From assembly GCF_030409875.1 (NCBI RefSeq), contig NZ_JAUFQR010000003.1:372001-436000 (forward strand): 64,000 nt of DNA. Reading direction: 5' to 3'. The stretch's first letter is position 1. Each line of letters begins with the position of its first letter. The stretch is from Chryseobacterium tructae. Lineage in GTDB: Bacteria; Bacteroidota; Bacteroidia; Flavobacteriales; Weeksellaceae. The translations under genes and the position numbers were made by a program. Below are positions 61,622 to 64,000 of the stretch, in pieces. Under the pieces are notes generated by a model. That model did not search any database, was not told where the DNA came from, and was given only the letters and a program-made list of their open reading frames with translations.

Positions 61622-62899
61622 GTGTCATTTATCAAAACAAAATTCATTAACTTTTTAAGGCTGGTTTTTCCATCCTCTTATACAGAACTGGCTGTTTTTT
61701 TGTTTTTCATTACTTGCTATGGGGTTCTTGGATCTTATATTGCCATTCATTATAGAATTATCTTCGACAGTAGAATTCCATGGGATGCTTACTTCAGTTT
61801 TGACAACAAATCCATCTTGATGACAGGAGGCAGCTTTGAAAGACACCCTTTATCCTATTATTTTTTCAATTGGGTCAGAGAATTCTGTTTATATCTATCA
61901 GGGGGAAAAATGGATATGACCTTCAGGCTAACCCTGGCATGGCTCAGCAATATTATCATTACCTTAAATGTTGTTCAGATTTTCAAATACCTTAAGAATA
62001 TCATCAGGCTTCCATTAGCCTATTGCCTATTGATTACTTTATTTTTTGGACTATTTTCCACCAACATCATTCTCTCCTTCACTCCAGAAAACTTTACTTA
62101 CACCTTATTTTTACTTTCACTGTATAACCATTATGCAGCTATAAAACTTAGAAAAGAAGAAAAAATACCTGCAGCTGCTTTATCATTGGCAAGTATTACC
62201 ATCGGAGGACTTACCATTACCAACATTGTAAAAGTTTTCATTCCTGTATTTTTTGAAAAAGGACTTTTTAAAAGCTGGAAAAAATTAGGCAGCGCTATTT
62301 TAAGAGGAACAATAGCCATCTTACTCTATGCTCTGCTTTATCTTTATAGAATTGATTTCAAATATCAGAACATTTTCTCAAAAACGAATCAACAGTATGA
62401 AAAATTCTCTAATGTAGAATCTATGCCGACCTGGGACATGATCCTTTCTTTCTTTTTTGGAGGAAATATTCTTTTCCCAAGTTTTATCATATCTGATAAA
62501 CATAATATGAAAGGTTTTAACTTTAAGGGTCTTTATATGGATCTTTATTCCTCTCCTTTTTCTTATATTTTCATCATCATATTATTGATATTAATAAGTT
62601 GGAGTTATCTAAAGAATTTCAAGAACAAATGGGTGCAGGTCATTATGATCTCATTCTTCATTGATATCTCCATCCATTGCATCATGAGATTCGGCCTTCA
62701 TACATCTTATATCTACGGTGGCCATTTTATTTTTGTATACCCATTACTGCTTGGATGGCTGCTGTATGCTTATCGAGCCTCTGCAAAAACAATGGCTTTC
62801 ATAACATTCATCATCTGCTTAATGTTTGTTTACTTACTGGCCAACAACCTATTCAGAATGTCAGAATTCTTTTGGTTTTTAGAAACCTATTATCAATAA
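61622..62899 (+). CDS. Polytopic membrane protein (DUF6080-like)
   Basis: About 425 residues, roughly ten membrane helices (e.g. LAVFLFFITCYGVLGSYIA; LLITLFFGLFSTNIILSF; LLYALLYLYRI; IFIIILLILISWSYL; FVYPLLLGWLLYAY). The early periplasmic loop with RIIFDSRIPWDAYFSFDNKS and the general layout resemble the GT-C glycosyltransferase-like proteins of Flavobacteriia called DUF6080; a lipid-linked sugar transfer role is possible. The GTG at 61622 is chosen since an earlier in-frame TTG (61592) precedes the promoter box. It stands alone before a terminator. Confidence 0.7.
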   Translation: MSFIKTKFINFLRLVFPSSYTELAVFLFFITCYGVLGSYIAIHYRIIFDSRIPWDAYFSFDNKSILMTGGSFERHPLSYYFFNWVREFCLYLSGGKMDMTFRLTLAWLSNIIITLNVVQIFKYLKNIIRLPLAYCLLITLFFGLFSTNIILSFTPENFTYTLFLLSLYNHYAAIKLRKEEKIPAAALSLASITIGGLTITNIVKVFIPVFFEKGLFKSWKKLGSAILRGTIAILLYALLYLYRIDFKYQNIFSKTNQQYEKFSNVESMPTWDMILSFFFGGNILFPSFIISDKHNMKGFNFKGLYMDLYSSPFSYIFIIILLILISWSYLKNFKNKWVQVIMISFFIDISIHCIMRFGLHTSYIYGGHFIFVYPLLLGWLLYAYRASAKTMAFITFIICLMFVYLLANNLFRMSEFFWFLETYYQ

Positions 62900-62902
62900 A
62901 AA

Positions 62903-62930
62903 AAGCCGAGAAAATTCTCGGCTTGTATAT
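62903..62930 (+). terminator. Terminator between converging genes
   Basis: AAGCCGAGAAAATTCTCGGCTT hairpin with weak T-rich tail (TATATTTTT). Confidence 0.8.
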
Positions 62931-62946
62931 TTTTAAATGCTCAATA

Positions 62947-63504
62947 TTATTTTGCTTCTGAACAGAAAATTCTATATTGAACTGCTACGGCAGACTTAAA
63001 GTACTCTCTTATTCTAGAAAGATCACCAGCAGCACTTTGCTTAGTAAAATAACTTCCTGCTAAAATTTTATAATTTGGCCTTAAAGAAGCATCCGTTTCT
63101 ACTTTAAGGTTAGGAAATCTTTTTCTGAAGTAAGCCTTTACCTCATTAGCTTCCTCGTTACTTTTCACAGTTGTAATCTGAATTTTAAAACCTAAAATTC
63201 TTGGATTTTTTCTACAAATTTCAGCATTTGTCAATTCCCTATTCGGCACATAAATCTTATTAGGCTTTGTAATTGTTCCGGAAGAAATTCCAGAGTCATT
63301 ATTACTATAATCTCTGGTTGGATTATTAGTGACAACCTTTGAACATTTATCTTCCACCCCTTCCAAAGCAGCATTTATTTTGGAATCCATAGAGATAACA
63401 AGCTCCGTTCCTGAAAGTGTATCCTTTTTAACAACTTGCTGGGCTTCAATACGATAAAAACCAAACAATGATAATATCGAAAATATTTTGATCAAATTTC
63501 TCAT
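62947..63504 (-). CDS. Secreted SPOR-domain protein
   Basis: 185 residues. Signal peptide MRNLIKIFSILSLFGFYRIE, a linker with four Cys, and a C-terminal SPOR domain (GFKIQITTVKSNEEANEVKA, FPNLKVETDASLRPNYKILA, GSYFTKQSAAGDLSRIREYF). SPOR domains bind denuded peptidoglycan at division sites. Its Cys residues (two pairs) are unusual for the family. It is divergent from the cytochrome gene. Confidence 0.85.
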   Translation of the reverse strand: MRNLIKIFSILSLFGFYRIEAQQVVKKDTLSGTELVISMDSKINAALEGVEDKCSKVVTNNPTRDYSNNDSGISSGTITKPNKIYVPNRELTNAEICRKNPRILGFKIQITTVKSNEEANEVKAYFRKRFPNLKVETDASLRPNYKILAGSYFTKQSAAGDLSRIREYFKSAVAVQYRIFCSEAK

Positions 63505-63633
63505 TTAAACTTGTTTCCGCAAATTTATACAAATTAAAAAACTATACCAAACGAGTTATTTAGAATCAATACAAATTAAACGTAAATGATATTTTCCCCT
63601 TTCTATATGCCGTTAAATTTCTGTTAAAAATAT

Positions 63634-63641
63634 TATTTTTG
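63634..63641 (+). promoter_or_regulatory. -7 box of the cytochrome c gene
   Basis: TATTTTTG, 45 bases before the ATG at 63687. Confidence 0.55.
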
Positions 63642-63686
63642 CGGAATTGATATGTTTCAATAATTTACTAACATAAGATAATTTAA

Positions 63687-64000
63687 ATGATTAGTTGGAG
63701 AAAGCATTATAAAAAAACGTTGATCGCAATAGGCTTATTGCTATCAACCAGTGCTTCATTTTACGGGCAAGACGGCGATCCTAAAAACGGAGAGAAACTT
63801 TTCAAAGCGAATTGTACTGCATGTCACGCGCTGGACAAACAAGTAATAGGACCACCATTAAAGGGGGTTGTAGAACGTGTAAAGACAGAAGGCGGTGTAG
63901 ACAGAGATTGGCTTCATAAGTGGATCAAGGACAACAAAGCTTTAAGAGCTTCAGGGGATAAATACGCCAATGAAATTTTCGAAAAGTACAATAAGACTGA
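63687..64000 (+). CDS. Cytochrome c, 3' part missing
   Basis: 104 residues to the window edge. A signal peptide (KKTLIAIGLLLSTSASFYGQ), DPKNGEKLFKANCTACHALD with the haem motif C43-T-A-C46-H47, and IGPPLKG; DRDWLHKWIKDNKALRASGD follows. In Flavobacteriia a SPOR gene next to such a cytochrome usually opens the alternative complex III cluster (actA onward), so I infer that cluster continues to the right; this cannot be seen here. Confidence 0.85.
   Translation, partial: MISWRKHYKKTLIAIGLLLSTSASFYGQDGDPKNGEKLFKANCTACHALDKQVIGPPLKGVVERVKTEGGVDRDWLHKWIKDNKALRASGDKYANEIFEKYNKT

Overview
The window looks like a chromosome piece from a Flavobacteriia bacterium of the Chryseobacterium type (Bacteroidota). 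It is AT-rich. Many genes sit behind the Bacteroidota -7 promoter box TAnnTTTG. It carries the gliding lipoprotein gene gldH, type IX secretion (T9SS) C-terminal domains, type III glutamine synthetase, and housekeeping proteins of flavobacterial type. No tRNA, rRNA, CRISPR array, transposase or integrase was seen.

Layout. 1-11.0 kb: partial pyrD, truC, a small membrane protein, glyS, a serine hydrolase, a DUF1801/YdeI-like protein, a large secreted YD-repeat/DUF5977 protein beside a decayed T9SS cargo gene, and umuC. 11.1-25.7 kb: an accessory island with an M15 peptidase, a patatin phospholipase, a hyperacidic 56-residue protein, three proteins that share an N-terminal module (two BspA-type leucine-rich, one tail-fibre-like), a 1237-residue protein of unknown function, another tail-fibre-like protein, a zincin-type polymorphic toxin with its YrhB/Imm35-like immunity gene, and a WYL regulator. 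25.7-37.7 kb: tandem TonB-C-like proteins, tadA, a GNAT, coaX, an M1 peptidase, a DinB protein, a nucleoside-phosphorylase-like protein, glnN, an NlpC/P60 lipoprotein and a pentapeptide-repeat protein. 37.8-43.5 kb: the rod-shape operon mreB-mreC-mreD-mrdA-rodA. 43.9-47.9 kb: the haem operon hemA-hemC-hemD-hemE. 48.0-64.0 kb: an orphan double-glycine peptide gene, sufS, prs-rplY, an SGNH lipoprotein with a FadL-type porin, PSP1-gldH-PBP1A, selO, a T9SS cargo protein, a polytopic membrane protein, a SPOR protein and the start of a cytochrome c gene.

The strongest unexplained signal is in the island. Six copies of a 20-nt motif (near AACACGTCAAGTTTTGTCGC, with a CGACA-N5-TGTCG core in the most symmetric copies) each lie exactly 10 nt upstream of a TAnnTTTG box, at the -33 position. 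They precede the M15, patatin, acidic-protein and tail-fibre transcription units and the WYL regulator gene, and I saw none elsewhere. This points to one coordinately controlled, probably antagonistic system whose adhesin, lytic and toxin parts are present but which has no recognisable sheath, tube or baseplate gene here.

Caution: about 20 frameshifts break at least 17 genes, including essential ones (glyS, hemA, hemC, rodA, mreC). Nearly all are restored by adding back one base, usually in a short homopolymer. This looks like indel error in the sequence, not gene decay. The coordinates below span whole genes across these breaks.
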